A stretch of 6,014 nt of DNA from Porticoccus sp047635255. GTDB taxonomy: Bacteria; Pseudomonadota; Gammaproteobacteria; Pseudomonadales; Porticoccaceae. Within the stretch, counting starts at the first letter, position 1, and each line of letters begins with the position of its first letter. Both the position numbers and the translations under genes were made by a program. The DNA lies in NCBI GenBank assembly GCA_047635255.1, contig JBLIIR010000062.1:1-6014 (forward strand), written 5' to 3'. Under the pieces are notes generated by a model. That model was not told where the DNA came from and searched no databases. It worked only from the letters and a program-made list of their open reading frames with translations. Of the stretch, positions 1-5,967 are shown piece after piece.

Positions 1-1
1 A

Positions 2-352
2 GCATATTGTAATCAATTTTCTAGACCTTACATTAAGGCGATAAGAATGCATCATGACTTAAACCCAAATGAATCAATTTTGGAATATTCTTCCGCTCGA
101 GGATTTTTATTTGACTCGTGGTCTGATGGTAAGTATGGCGGCACAGGAGAAATTTTTGACTGGAATCGCCTCGCTTCTCTTCGGGGTCGCCCTATAATTC
201 TTGCAGGCGGATTAAATCCAGACAATATTGATAGGGCTGTCTCGACACTAAAGCCTTATGCGCTAGATGTAAGTGGTGGCGTGGAAGCATCACCTGGGAT
301 TAAATCTTCTAAATTAGTCCAGCTATTTGTTGATCGCTGCTCTAAAGTTTAA
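2..352 (+). CDS. trpF: Phosphoribosylanthranilate isomerase, C-terminal part (5' end outside window)
   Basis: TrpF converts N-(5-phosphoribosyl)anthranilate to its carboxyphenylamino-deoxyribulose phosphate isomer in cytoplasmic tryptophan synthesis. The reading frame is open to the left edge, and the residues before the first ATG (position 47) read RPYIKAIRM, a typical internal TrpF strand, so that ATG is not the start. About 116 residues are visible of a family length near 200-210, so roughly the first 90, including the catalytic Cys near the N-terminus, are missing. Visible family motifs are FDSW, whose Asp is likely the general acid, then GKYGGTG and FDW, then ILAGGLNPDN and DVSGGVEASPGIK, which form the phosphate-binding end of the TIM barrel. 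It ends with TAA, 41 bases before trpB. In related genomes truA often lies upstream; that is expectation, not seen. The assignment is very secure. Confidence 0.95.
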   Translation, partial: AYCNQFSRPYIKAIRMHHDLNPNESILEYSSARGFLFDSWSDGKYGGTGEIFDWNRLASLRGRPIILAGGLNPDNIDRAVSTLKPYALDVSGGVEASPGIKSSKLVQLFVDRCSKV

Positions 353-380
353 GTGTTTTGTTCTCATAGATTATTTTTTT

Positions 381-386
381 GGAGAA
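381..386 (+). promoter_or_regulatory. Ribosome binding site of trpB
   Basis: GGAGAA lies 7 bases before the ATG at 394. It decides the start: an in-frame TTG at 379 would place the start codon upstream of this site and add five residues (MEKCV) that are not typical of TrpB. Confidence 0.75.
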
Positions 387-393
387 GTGTGTA

Positions 394-1599
394 ATGAGTG
401 TTAATTTTGATCAGATGCCAGATGAGAGCGGCCATTTTGGACCTTACGGAGGTAGATTTGTCTCTGAAACACTAGTCTATGCATTGGATCAACTTACATC
501 TTTGTATAAAAGATTAAAAGATGACCCTGAGTTCCAGGCTCAAATTGACTATGATTTAGCTCATTATGTTGGAAGACCTTCCCCTCTTTATTTTGCAGAA
601 CGATGGACCAAAAAAATCGGAGGGGCTCAGCTTTACCTAAAGAGAGAAGATCTTAATCATACTGGTGCGCATAAGATAAACAGTGCTATCGGCCAAGCTT
701 TGTTGGCTAAATACACAGGGAAAAAACGAATAATTGCAGAGACCGGGGCAGGACAGCATGGCGTTGCTACTGCGACTGTAGCTGCTAGACTGGGGTTAGA
801 GTGCCATATCTTTATGGGCGAGGAGGATATTCGTCGTCAATCACTTAATGTTTATCGTATGAAGCTGCTTGGGGCCACAGTAGTTCCTGTTACTTCTGGG
901 TCAAAGACTCTGAAAGACGCGCTCAATGAAGCCTTAAGAGATTGGGTTAGCAATGTAGATGATACTTTTTACATCATAGGCACCTGTTGTGGGCCACATC
1001 CATATCCAGAGATCGTTCGTAATTTTCAATCTGTTATGGGGCGTGAAGCTCGCCAGCAATCACTGGTTCAAACAAGCAAGCTTCCAGATGCTCTAGTTGC
1101 CTGTGTTGGCGGTGGCTCAAATGCAATTGGCTTATTCCACCCTTTTCTTAACGATACATCTGTTGCTATGTATGGCGTTGAAGCTGGGGGATTTGGGGTG
1201 GCCTCAGGAAAGCATGCCGCGCCATTAAATGACGGCATTCCTGGCGTTCTCCATGGAAATCGCACGTATCTAATGGAGGATGAAAATGGACAAATCATTG
1301 AGACTCACTCGATATCGGCTGGCTTGGATTATCCTGGTGTCGGTCCCGAGCATTCCTGGCTAAAAGATCTTGGTCGAGTAAACTACGTTACCGTTAACGA
1401 TGACGAGGCTATGGCTGCTTTTTACACGCTAACTCAAATAGAAGGGATTATTCCTGCCCTTGAAACAAGCCATGCAATTGCATATGCAGAAAAACTAGCA
1501 AAAACAATGGACTCAGATCAAACCATCATCATTAATCTTTCTGGTCGGGGCGACAAAGACATACTCACAGTTGCAGAGATTGATGGTATTTCATTATAA
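394..1599 (+). CDS. trpB: Tryptophan synthase beta subunit
   Basis: TrpB is the PLP-dependent subunit of the cytoplasmic alpha2-beta2 complex. It condenses L-serine with the indole channelled from TrpA. The protein is 401 residues, normal for the family (about 395-405). The N-terminal FGPYGGRFVSETL and YVGRPSPLYFAERW are classical. The PLP lysine is K94 in HTGAHKIN (Salmonella K87), the catalytic glutamate is E116 in AETGAGQHG (Salmonella E109), the phosphate-binding loop GGGSN is at 239-243, and SGRGDKD near the C-terminus holds the pyridine-nitrogen serine. The offset of 7 from Salmonella numbering is constant, so no internal indel is apparent between residues 94 and 243. The start is ATG 394, supported by GGAGAA. 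One oddity is that the conserved loop before GPHPYP reads GTCCGPHPYP, with Cys at 198 and 199. The gene follows trpF by 41 bases and is probably co-transcribed with it. Identity is certain. Confidence 0.98.
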   Translation: MSVNFDQMPDESGHFGPYGGRFVSETLVYALDQLTSLYKRLKDDPEFQAQIDYDLAHYVGRPSPLYFAERWTKKIGGAQLYLKREDLNHTGAHKINSAIGQALLAKYTGKKRIIAETGAGQHGVATATVAARLGLECHIFMGEEDIRRQSLNVYRMKLLGATVVPVTSGSKTLKDALNEALRDWVSNVDDTFYIIGTCCGPHPYPEIVRNFQSVMGREARQQSLVQTSKLPDALVACVGGGSNAIGLFHPFLNDTSVAMYGVEAGGFGVASGKHAAPLNDGIPGVLHGNRTYLMEDENGQIIETHSISAGLDYPGVGPEHSWLKDLGRVNYVTVNDDEAMAAFYTLTQIEGIIPALETSHAIAYAEKLAKTMDSDQTIIINLSGRGDKDILTVAEIDGISL

Positions 1600-1614
1600 G
1601 ATTCTATCTACTGC

Positions 1615-1637
1615 ATTGAGCTAGCATCATGCTCAAT
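1615..1637. repeat. Inverted repeat in the trpB-trpA gap, possibly an operator or RNA hairpin
   Basis: ATTGAGC (1615-1621) and its exact reverse complement GCTCAAT (1631-1637) flank a 9-base spacer. In RNA this would be a 7-bp stem with a 9-base loop. It is not followed by a U-tract on either strand, so it does not look like an intrinsic terminator. The left arm overlaps a TTGAGC hexamer, and the right arm touches TAAAAT at 1637-1642, so the dyad could instead be a protein-binding site over an internal promoter. The repeat is seen directly; any function is a guess. Confidence 0.45.
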
Positions 1638-1642
1638 AAAAT
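1616..1642 (+). promoter_or_regulatory. Weak sigma70-like promoter candidate upstream of trpA
   Basis: TTGAGC (1616-1621, 4 of 6 matches to TTGACA) and TAAAAT (1637-1642, 5 of 6 matches to TATAAT) are separated by 15 bases, shorter than the ideal 17. They lie about 28 bases before the trpA start. Such hexamers occur by chance in AT-rich gaps, so this is only a candidate for extra trpA transcription. Confidence 0.2.
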
Positions 1643-1655
1643 TAATGAATTAAAT

Positions 1656-1660
1656 AGGAA
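1656..1660 (+). promoter_or_regulatory. Ribosome binding site of trpA
   Basis: AGGAA lies 9 bases before a GTG at 1670. In this frame a TAG at 1655-1657 closes the reading frame upstream and no ATG lies between, so the GTG is the only reasonable start. Confidence 0.7.
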
Positions 1661-1669
1661 GCGCTGTTT

Positions 1670-2485
1670 GTGAATAGAATTAACAAATGTTTTGAGAGTC
1701 TTGGTCAAAAAAACAAGAAGGCTCTTATTTCTTATGTTGTATTAGGTGATCCTGCAAAAGATGTGACGCTTCCCGTCATGCATGCTTTGGTTGACAGCGG
1801 AAGTGACATTATCGAAATTGGGGTCCCTTTTTCAGACCCAACAGCAGAGGGTCCGGTAATTCAGCGCGCCCATGAGCGAGCACTAGAGAATGGCAGCAGT
1901 CTTGATGAAGCTTTAATTTTGGTAAAGAAATTTCGAGAGACTGACGTCAATACTCCGGTGATATTGATGGGTTACACGAATCCGATTGAAAGAATGGGAT
2001 ATGAAAAATTTATAGAACGTATGGTTTTTTCTGGGGTAGATGGAGTTCTTACAGTTGACCTGCCACCAGAAGAGGCAGAAGTATTCAATGAACAGCTAAA
2101 AGCATCTAATATAGAGAATATATTCCTTTTGGCGCCTACAAGCAGCCAGATAAGACAAAAGAAAGTAACTAGTATGGCTGGGGGCTTTGTTTACTATGTT
2201 TCATTAAATGGTGTTACTGGCGCTGCCAACTTAGATATTGATTCTGTAAAAGAGCGTGTTAGTAGTATTAGAGCGCTAACTAAGCTCCCAATTTGTGTAG
2301 GATTTGGCATTAAGGATGGCGTGACTGCAAGGGCGGTGGCAGATGTATCTGATGGTGTAGTGGTAGGAAGCGCTATAGTTAACAAAATTGCCGATCTTGC
2401 AAAACTGAAGGAAACCGACCCCTTGATATACGCTGAAACAGTTTCAGTTATTATTAAAGATATACGCGATGCTCTTGATAAGTAG
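1670..2485 (+). CDS. trpA: Tryptophan synthase alpha subunit
   Basis: TrpA cleaves indole-3-glycerol phosphate to indole and glyceraldehyde 3-phosphate and passes the indole to TrpB. It has 271 residues, the usual TIM-barrel length of about 268. The start is GTG with a good ribosome binding site. Catalytic E49 lies in IIEIGVPFSDP. The second catalytic position, Asp60 in Salmonella and E. coli (ADGP), is Glu here (TAEGPVIQ), and the numbering matches exactly. Other family motifs are ILMGYTNPIERMGYEKF, GVLTVDLPPEEA, FVYYVSLNGVTGA, the active-site loop region, and the phosphate-binding GFGIKDG and DGVVVGSAIV. The Asp-to-Glu change is conservative, and all other signatures are intact, so the enzyme is probably functional. 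Unlike many trpBA pairs that overlap, trpA begins 70 bases after trpB stops. accD follows 39 bases downstream. Confidence 0.97.
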   Translation: MNRINKCFESLGQKNKKALISYVVLGDPAKDVTLPVMHALVDSGSDIIEIGVPFSDPTAEGPVIQRAHERALENGSSLDEALILVKKFRETDVNTPVILMGYTNPIERMGYEKFIERMVFSGVDGVLTVDLPPEEAEVFNEQLKASNIENIFLLAPTSSQIRQKKVTSMAGGFVYYVSLNGVTGAANLDIDSVKERVSSIRALTKLPICVGFGIKDGVTARAVADVSDGVVVGSAIVNKIADLAKLKETDPLIYAETVSVIIKDIRDALDK

Positions 2486-2524
2486 CAACTGAGCTTGCGA
2501 ACAAATGACTAAGCGAGAAATATT

Positions 2525-3418
2525 ATGAGCTGGCTGGAAAAAATTCGCCCAAAAGGCCCCGATACTAAGACAAGGGATCGCACCCAAAATGTCCCTGAGG
2601 GGGTATGGACAAAGTGCCCAAAATGCAGTGCGCCTTTATATCGTCCAGAGCTTGAAAAAAATCTAGAAGTTTGTCCTAAGTGTGAGCACCACCTCAGGAT
2701 AAGCGCAAGGCGCAGGCTGGACATATTTTTAGATAAAGAAGACCGGCAGGAGCTAGCAACTGAGGTTCAGCCTATCGATCGACTTAAATTTAAAGATATT
2801 AAGAAATACAAAGATAGAATTGCTGAGTCGCAAAGGTCCACAGGGGAAGATGATGCTTTAATTGCGATCAAAGGGAGACTAAAAGGTATGCCTGTTGTGG
2901 CTATGGCTTTTGAATTTTCTTTTCATGGTGGATCTATGGGTTACGTGGTTGGAGAGCGGTTTACCCGTGCTGCTCATCTGGCTCTTGAAAATAACACTCC
3001 AGTGGTTTGTTTTTCTGCAACTGGCGGTGCGCGGATGCAGGAGGCCTTAATTTCCCTTATGCAAATGGCAAAAACTAGCGCTGTAATAGAGAAACTCAAA
3101 AGTAATGGAATTCCATATATTTCTGTTATGACGGACCCAGTTTATGGCGGCGTTTCGGCAAGTCTTGCGTTGCTTGGCGATATTAATGCGGCGGAACCAA
3201 ACGCTAGAGCCGGTTTTGCCGGACCAAATATTATTGAACAGACTATTCGCCAAAAATTACCCAAAGGATTTCAGCGTGCTGAATTTTTACTTGAGCATGG
3301 TGCAATTGATATGATAATACCTAGGCATAAGATGAGAGATACACTCGCCTCTTTGCTTGCTAAGCTCACATATGCAACTAAAAGTGACAATGCAAATGCC
3401 ACAAAAAACTCTATCTGA
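2525..3418 (+). CDS. accD: Acetyl-CoA carboxylase carboxyltransferase beta subunit
   Basis: AccD is the beta half of the carboxyltransferase. With AccA it moves the carboxyl group from biotin-AccB to acetyl-CoA, giving malonyl-CoA for fatty acid synthesis in the cytoplasm. The protein has 297 residues (E. coli 304). The N-terminal zinc ribbon is complete: C31-X2-C34-X15-C50-X2-C53, which in E. coli also contributes to nucleic acid binding. The crotonase-like domain follows, with FHGGSMGYVVGERF (133-146), the ATGGARMQEAL region (165-175; many homologues have Ser where T166 stands), SLMQMAKTSA, DPVYGGVSASLALLGDI and FQRAEFLLEHGAID. The ATG at 2525 gives the standard MSWLEKI start, with only a weak GAG seven bases upstream. 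The 3' end overlaps folC by about 23 bases, which suggests coupled translation. Identity is certain. Confidence 0.97.
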   Translation: MSWLEKIRPKGPDTKTRDRTQNVPEGVWTKCPKCSAPLYRPELEKNLEVCPKCEHHLRISARRRLDIFLDKEDRQELATEVQPIDRLKFKDIKKYKDRIAESQRSTGEDDALIAIKGRLKGMPVVAMAFEFSFHGGSMGYVVGERFTRAAHLALENNTPVVCFSATGGARMQEALISLMQMAKTSAVIEKLKSNGIPYISVMTDPVYGGVSASLALLGDINAAEPNARAGFAGPNIIEQTIRQKLPKGFQRAEFLLEHGAIDMIIPRHKMRDTLASLLAKLTYATKSDNANATKNSI

Positions 3419-4778
3419 GTGGTTAAGTCTTCTAGAGACAAATCATCCAACAGAAATTGAATTTGGGTTAAATCGCATAGGTCGAGTTGCTCTGAAGCTT
3501 GGCTTTTCGTCTTCTGAAATAGATAAATTAGCTAATTCAAACATAAAAAAAAAGAATCATCTGCATTACGGAGATAGCTCCAAGATCGGGACCAAACATC
3601 TTATTAGTCCTGCTGAAAAAATTATTATGATTGGTGGCACTAATGGTAAAGGCTCTTGCGTTGCCATCCTTGATGGCATATTGAGAGCTGCCGGCTACAA
3701 GGTAGGCACATACACTTCACCGCATCTGATCAGATACAACGAGCGCATAAGCATTAATGGCTGCCATGCAGCTGATGCGGAGATTTGCTCTGCCTTTGAG
3801 CAAATAGAGCTAGCAAGAGGCTCTATTAGCTTAAGTTATTTCGAATTCTCCACTTTAGCGGCATTGTTAGTTATGGCTTCTGAAAAATTAGATTTTGCAA
3901 TACTTGAAGTTGGACTCGGGGGGAGGCTGGATGCAATTAATTTTATGGACCCATGCATGTCAATTATCACCGGTATTGCGCTTGACCATCAGGATTGGCT
4001 TGGCCATGATCTTGATAGCATAGGGGCTGAAAAAGCTGGCATAGGAAGGAAAGGGATCCCTCTGATTTATGGCGACATGCAGCCTATTCAAGGAGTTCTG
4101 GATATTGCTAGCAGCCTAGGGGCGAAACTTTTAATAAACGGACAAGATTTTTCTTTCGAGCAACTTGGCGTGCTAGCACCTGCATTTCTTCCAGCTGCTA
4201 GCGTGGCATGCGGCTTAAAGGCTGCAGTACTTTTAGATCCAAGTCTAAGTTCATCCTTCCTCGAAGAGGCTCTGAGTCTTGTGCGTCTAGATGGTCGTTA
4301 CCAGAGATTATGTGTAGATGGTGTAAGCATTATTTTGGATGTAGCGCATAATCCGCAAGCATCGGAGTTGTTATCTAAACGATTGGCTCATTCAGCAAAA
4401 GGTAGGATTGTAGCAATAGCAGGAATGATGTCAGATAAAGATATTTTAGGTATCTTAAAGCCTATGATACCTATAGTTGACACTTGGTACTTTTGCGATA
4501 TACCCGGCAACTCTAGAGCGTCTAGAGCTCGCAATATTGCTTCTATATATAATGATCACTTGCAAGCGGGAATCTGCAAGCAAATGCATAGCCATCACTC
4601 CAAGCTAGGAGGCAGCCCTGATGTTGGTTTAGAAAAAATTGAAGTTTTTGAACGGGAGTCTTCAGAAAAAGCCACTAAAGAGGCCATCAGAAATGCAAAA
4701 CCTGCAGATACTATAGTTGTTTTTGGTTCTTTTTTTACTGTCGGCCCTGTCCTTAATTGGCTAAAGAATATAAATTAA
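3396..4778 (+). CDS. folC: Bifunctional dihydrofolate synthase / folylpolyglutamate synthase
   Basis: FolC adds glutamate to dihydropteroate and then to reduced folates, using ATP, in the cytoplasm. It belongs to the Mur ligase fold. Visible motifs are the P-loop GGTNGKGS (80-87), TSPHLIRYNERI (107-118), EVGLGGRLDAIN (171-182; usually DATN), ALDHQDWLG (195-203), EKAGI with K213 as the likely carbamylated lysine, LDGRYQRL, DVAHNPQ (from 315) and the C-terminal FGSFFTVGPV. The protein has about 460 residues against 422 in E. coli. Most of the excess is a polar, Lys/Asn-rich stretch (about 37-74) before the P-loop, plus a smaller His-rich one (about 393-414). A 9-bp near-perfect tandem duplication (4512-4529) encodes SRASRA. 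The start is uncertain: ATG 3396 fits most homologues and has a weak AGTGA eight bases upstream; ATG 3390 or 3372 would lengthen it slightly. Confidence 0.95.
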   Translation: MPQKTLSEWLSLLETNHPTEIEFGLNRIGRVALKLGFSSSEIDKLANSNIKKKNHLHYGDSSKIGTKHLISPAEKIIMIGGTNGKGSCVAILDGILRAAGYKVGTYTSPHLIRYNERISINGCHAADAEICSAFEQIELARGSISLSYFEFSTLAALLVMASEKLDFAILEVGLGGRLDAINFMDPCMSIITGIALDHQDWLGHDLDSIGAEKAGIGRKGIPLIYGDMQPIQGVLDIASSLGAKLLINGQDFSFEQLGVLAPAFLPAASVACGLKAAVLLDPSLSSSFLEEALSLVRLDGRYQRLCVDGVSIILDVAHNPQASELLSKRLAHSAKGRIVAIAGMMSDKDILGILKPMIPIVDTWYFCDIPGNSRASRARNIASIYNDHLQAGICKQMHSHHSKLGGSPDVGLEKIEVFERESSEKATKEAIRNAKPADTIVVFGSFFTVGPVLNWLKNIN

Positions 4779-4803
4779 CCGGGTCTTCAAATTACTATCA
4801 ATC

Positions 4804-4808
4804 AGGAA
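4804..4808 (+). promoter_or_regulatory. Ribosome binding site of the SPOR gene
   Basis: AGGAA lies 8 bases before ATG 4817 and supports that start over a TTG at 4757, which would overlap the end of folC and add 20 hydrophilic residues before the membrane anchor. Confidence 0.65.
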
Positions 4809-4816
4809 TATTATTT

Positions 4817-5341
4817 ATGAGGGGCGCCGTAAAATCAAAAATAATGTATACCGTTGCATTGTCTGCTTTGGCGGTTATATTTGTACCATTGCTTATTGAA
4901 AGCCTCATGTCTAAAGAAGTAGATGAGACTTCTGTGATCCCAGTAAATAGTAGCATTAGTCCTCTTGTTTCGATGCCGATTAGACCCAAGAATATCATTT
5001 CGGCGAAGTCCGATGAAAAAATATTCCAGCCACAAAGTAGATCAGGTCAGCTGGACGACTCTCTTGACGACAAAACTCCATCACTGTCACACGAAGGAAT
5101 TCCTTTAGCTTGGGTGCTGCAAGTCGGCAGCTTCGCAGAAAAAAAATCTGCTATGGCTCTCTCTGAAAAACTTCTAGCTGATGGGTATAAGTCTTTTATT
5201 AGAGACTTAAAAGGTAGCAAGAATACTGCCAGTCGTGTTTTTGTAGGACCAAAAATTATAAAGCAAACGCTGATTAACGATAAAGCTGTCTTGGATAAAA
5301 AATATGGTTTTGATTCGCATTTAATGTATTTTGGGCCCTGA
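4817..5341 (+). CDS. dedD: DedD-like SPOR domain membrane protein
   Basis: The protein has 174 residues and the DedD layout. A short positively charged N-terminus (MRGAVKSK) is followed by one transmembrane segment (about 10-31, with ALAVIFVPLLIES, close to the DedD anchor), a low-complexity polar linker (about 32-96), and a C-terminal SPOR domain (about 98-172). The SPOR domain shows WVLQVGSFAEKKSAMALSEKL, GYKSFI and RVFVGP. SPOR domains bind glycan strands lacking stem peptides at the septum, so the protein is expected to sit in the inner membrane with its SPOR domain in the periplasm and to assist division. It is shorter than E. coli DedD (220), mainly in the linker. Position between folC and cvpA is the standard one for dedD. 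Assignment to the SPOR family is secure; exact orthology rests largely on context. Confidence 0.88.
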   Translation: MRGAVKSKIMYTVALSALAVIFVPLLIESLMSKEVDETSVIPVNSSISPLVSMPIRPKNIISAKSDEKIFQPQSRSGQLDDSLDDKTPSLSHEGIPLAWVLQVGSFAEKKSAMALSEKLLADGYKSFIRDLKGSKNTASRVFVGPKIIKQTLINDKAVLDKKYGFDSHLMYFGP

Positions 5342-5422
5342 AGTTATGCGAGAGCTCTGTTACAATTCTATTCTTTTTAAAATCTTACCCGTACTTATGT
5401 ATTGCAATATGGCGCATAAATC
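5342..5422. other. Gap between dedD and cvpA, no clear signal
   Basis: This 81-base gap is AT-rich. A TAAAAT (5378-5383) resembles a -10 box, but no acceptable -35 hexamer lies 15-19 bases upstream. I see no hairpin with a T-run, and nothing resembling the PurR operator that controls cvpA-purF in E. coli. A five-codon frame (ATG 5409, MAHKS) ends on a TGA overlapping the cvpA ATG; it is too short to credit. Confidence 0.4.
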
Positions 5423-5917
5423 ATGAATTCAGCTGACTGGGTAATTTTTGGACTAATAAGTATTTCTGCAATTATCAGTGCAGTCAGGGGCGTTGTAAAA
5501 GAGGTTGTATCTCTTTTTGTATGGGTCTTAGCTGCAGTTATTGCATCTATATTTCATGATGATCTTGCCGTGTTGATGGTAAATTTAATCGATACTCCAC
5601 TTCTAAGAACTTTAGTTGCCTGGGTTGCCTTATTTGTTGTCTGCCTACTAACGGGGAGCATTGTAAACTATTTACTAGGAAAATTAGTTCAGGTTTCAGG
5701 TTTATCTGGTACTGACAGGCTGCTAGGTATAGTCTTTGGGGTTGCACGTGCTCTAACTATTATCATGGTTTTTTTAATTCTAACCCCAAAAGTTTTTCCT
5801 GCAACACATGCGCAGTGGTGGATTGAATCAACCCTTATTCCATACCTGATTCCCTATCAGGGTTGGGCACAAGAAACAGGATCACTCGCTTTAAATTTTC
5901 TAAAAAATCTGTTTTAA
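5423..5917 (+). CDS. cvpA: CvpA family inner membrane protein
   Basis: CvpA is a small polytopic inner membrane protein, first known from colicin V production. Homologues are linked to envelope stress and bile-salt tolerance, but the biochemical role is unclear. The product has 164 residues (E. coli 162). Four hydrophobic segments are visible at about 6-21, 28-44, 63-83 and 100-120. Family signatures are the RGVVKEVVSL turn after segment 1, GLSGTDRLLG (93-102) before segment 4, FGVARAL at its start (most homologues have RG rather than RA), and the C-terminal STLIPYL. The ATG at 5423 gives the typical N-terminus, but no good Shine-Dalgarno sequence precedes it. It lies immediately upstream of purF, the conserved pairing in Gamma- and Betaproteobacteria. 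Confidence 0.94.
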   Translation: MNSADWVIFGLISISAIISAVRGVVKEVVSLFVWVLAAVIASIFHDDLAVLMVNLIDTPLLRTLVAWVALFVVCLLTGSIVNYLLGKLVQVSGLSGTDRLLGIVFGVARALTIIMVFLILTPKVFPATHAQWWIESTLIPYLIPYQGWAQETGSLALNFLKNLF

Positions 5918-5967
5918 GCAAATTAAATTAGATTGACTAACATCTGCAGAAAGAGGCTAGAAAATCC

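Noticed and set aside
374..380. T-run between trpF and trpB as a terminator
   Set aside because: No GC-rich stem precedes it.
379..381. TTG start giving a TrpB five residues longer
   Set aside because: GGAGAA at 381-386 would lie downstream of it; ATG 394 has correct spacing and a typical N-terminus.
1068..1298. Antisense open frame within trpB
   Set aside because: It lies wholly opposite a certain gene, has no family features, and has composition expected of a shadow frame. The same applies to antisense frames at 2194-2385, 2509-2724, 3047-3253, 4798-4998, 4835-5035 and 5547-5747.
1615..1637. Inverted repeat as an intrinsic terminator
   Set aside because: Followed by AT-mixed sequence without a T-tract on either strand.
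3357..3359. TTG start for FolC deep inside accD
   Set aside because: No ribosome binding site, and the added residues are not FolC-like; ATG 3396 (or 3390/3372) fits better.
4512..4529. Tandem 9-bp repeat in folC as a phase-variation tract
   Set aside because: Only two copies with one mismatch, and the unit is a multiple of three, so copy change would not shift the frame.
4757..4759. TTG start for the SPOR protein inside folC
   Set aside because: It adds a hydrophilic stretch before the membrane anchor; AGGAA supports ATG 4817.
5135..5151. Short hairpin GCAGA / TCTGC around an A-run in the SPOR gene
   Set aside because: Only a 5-bp stem inside coding sequence that encodes a normal SPOR motif; likely chance.
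5378..5383. TAAAAT as the -10 box of a cvpA-purF promoter
   Set aside because: No acceptable -35 hexamer at 15-19 bases upstream.
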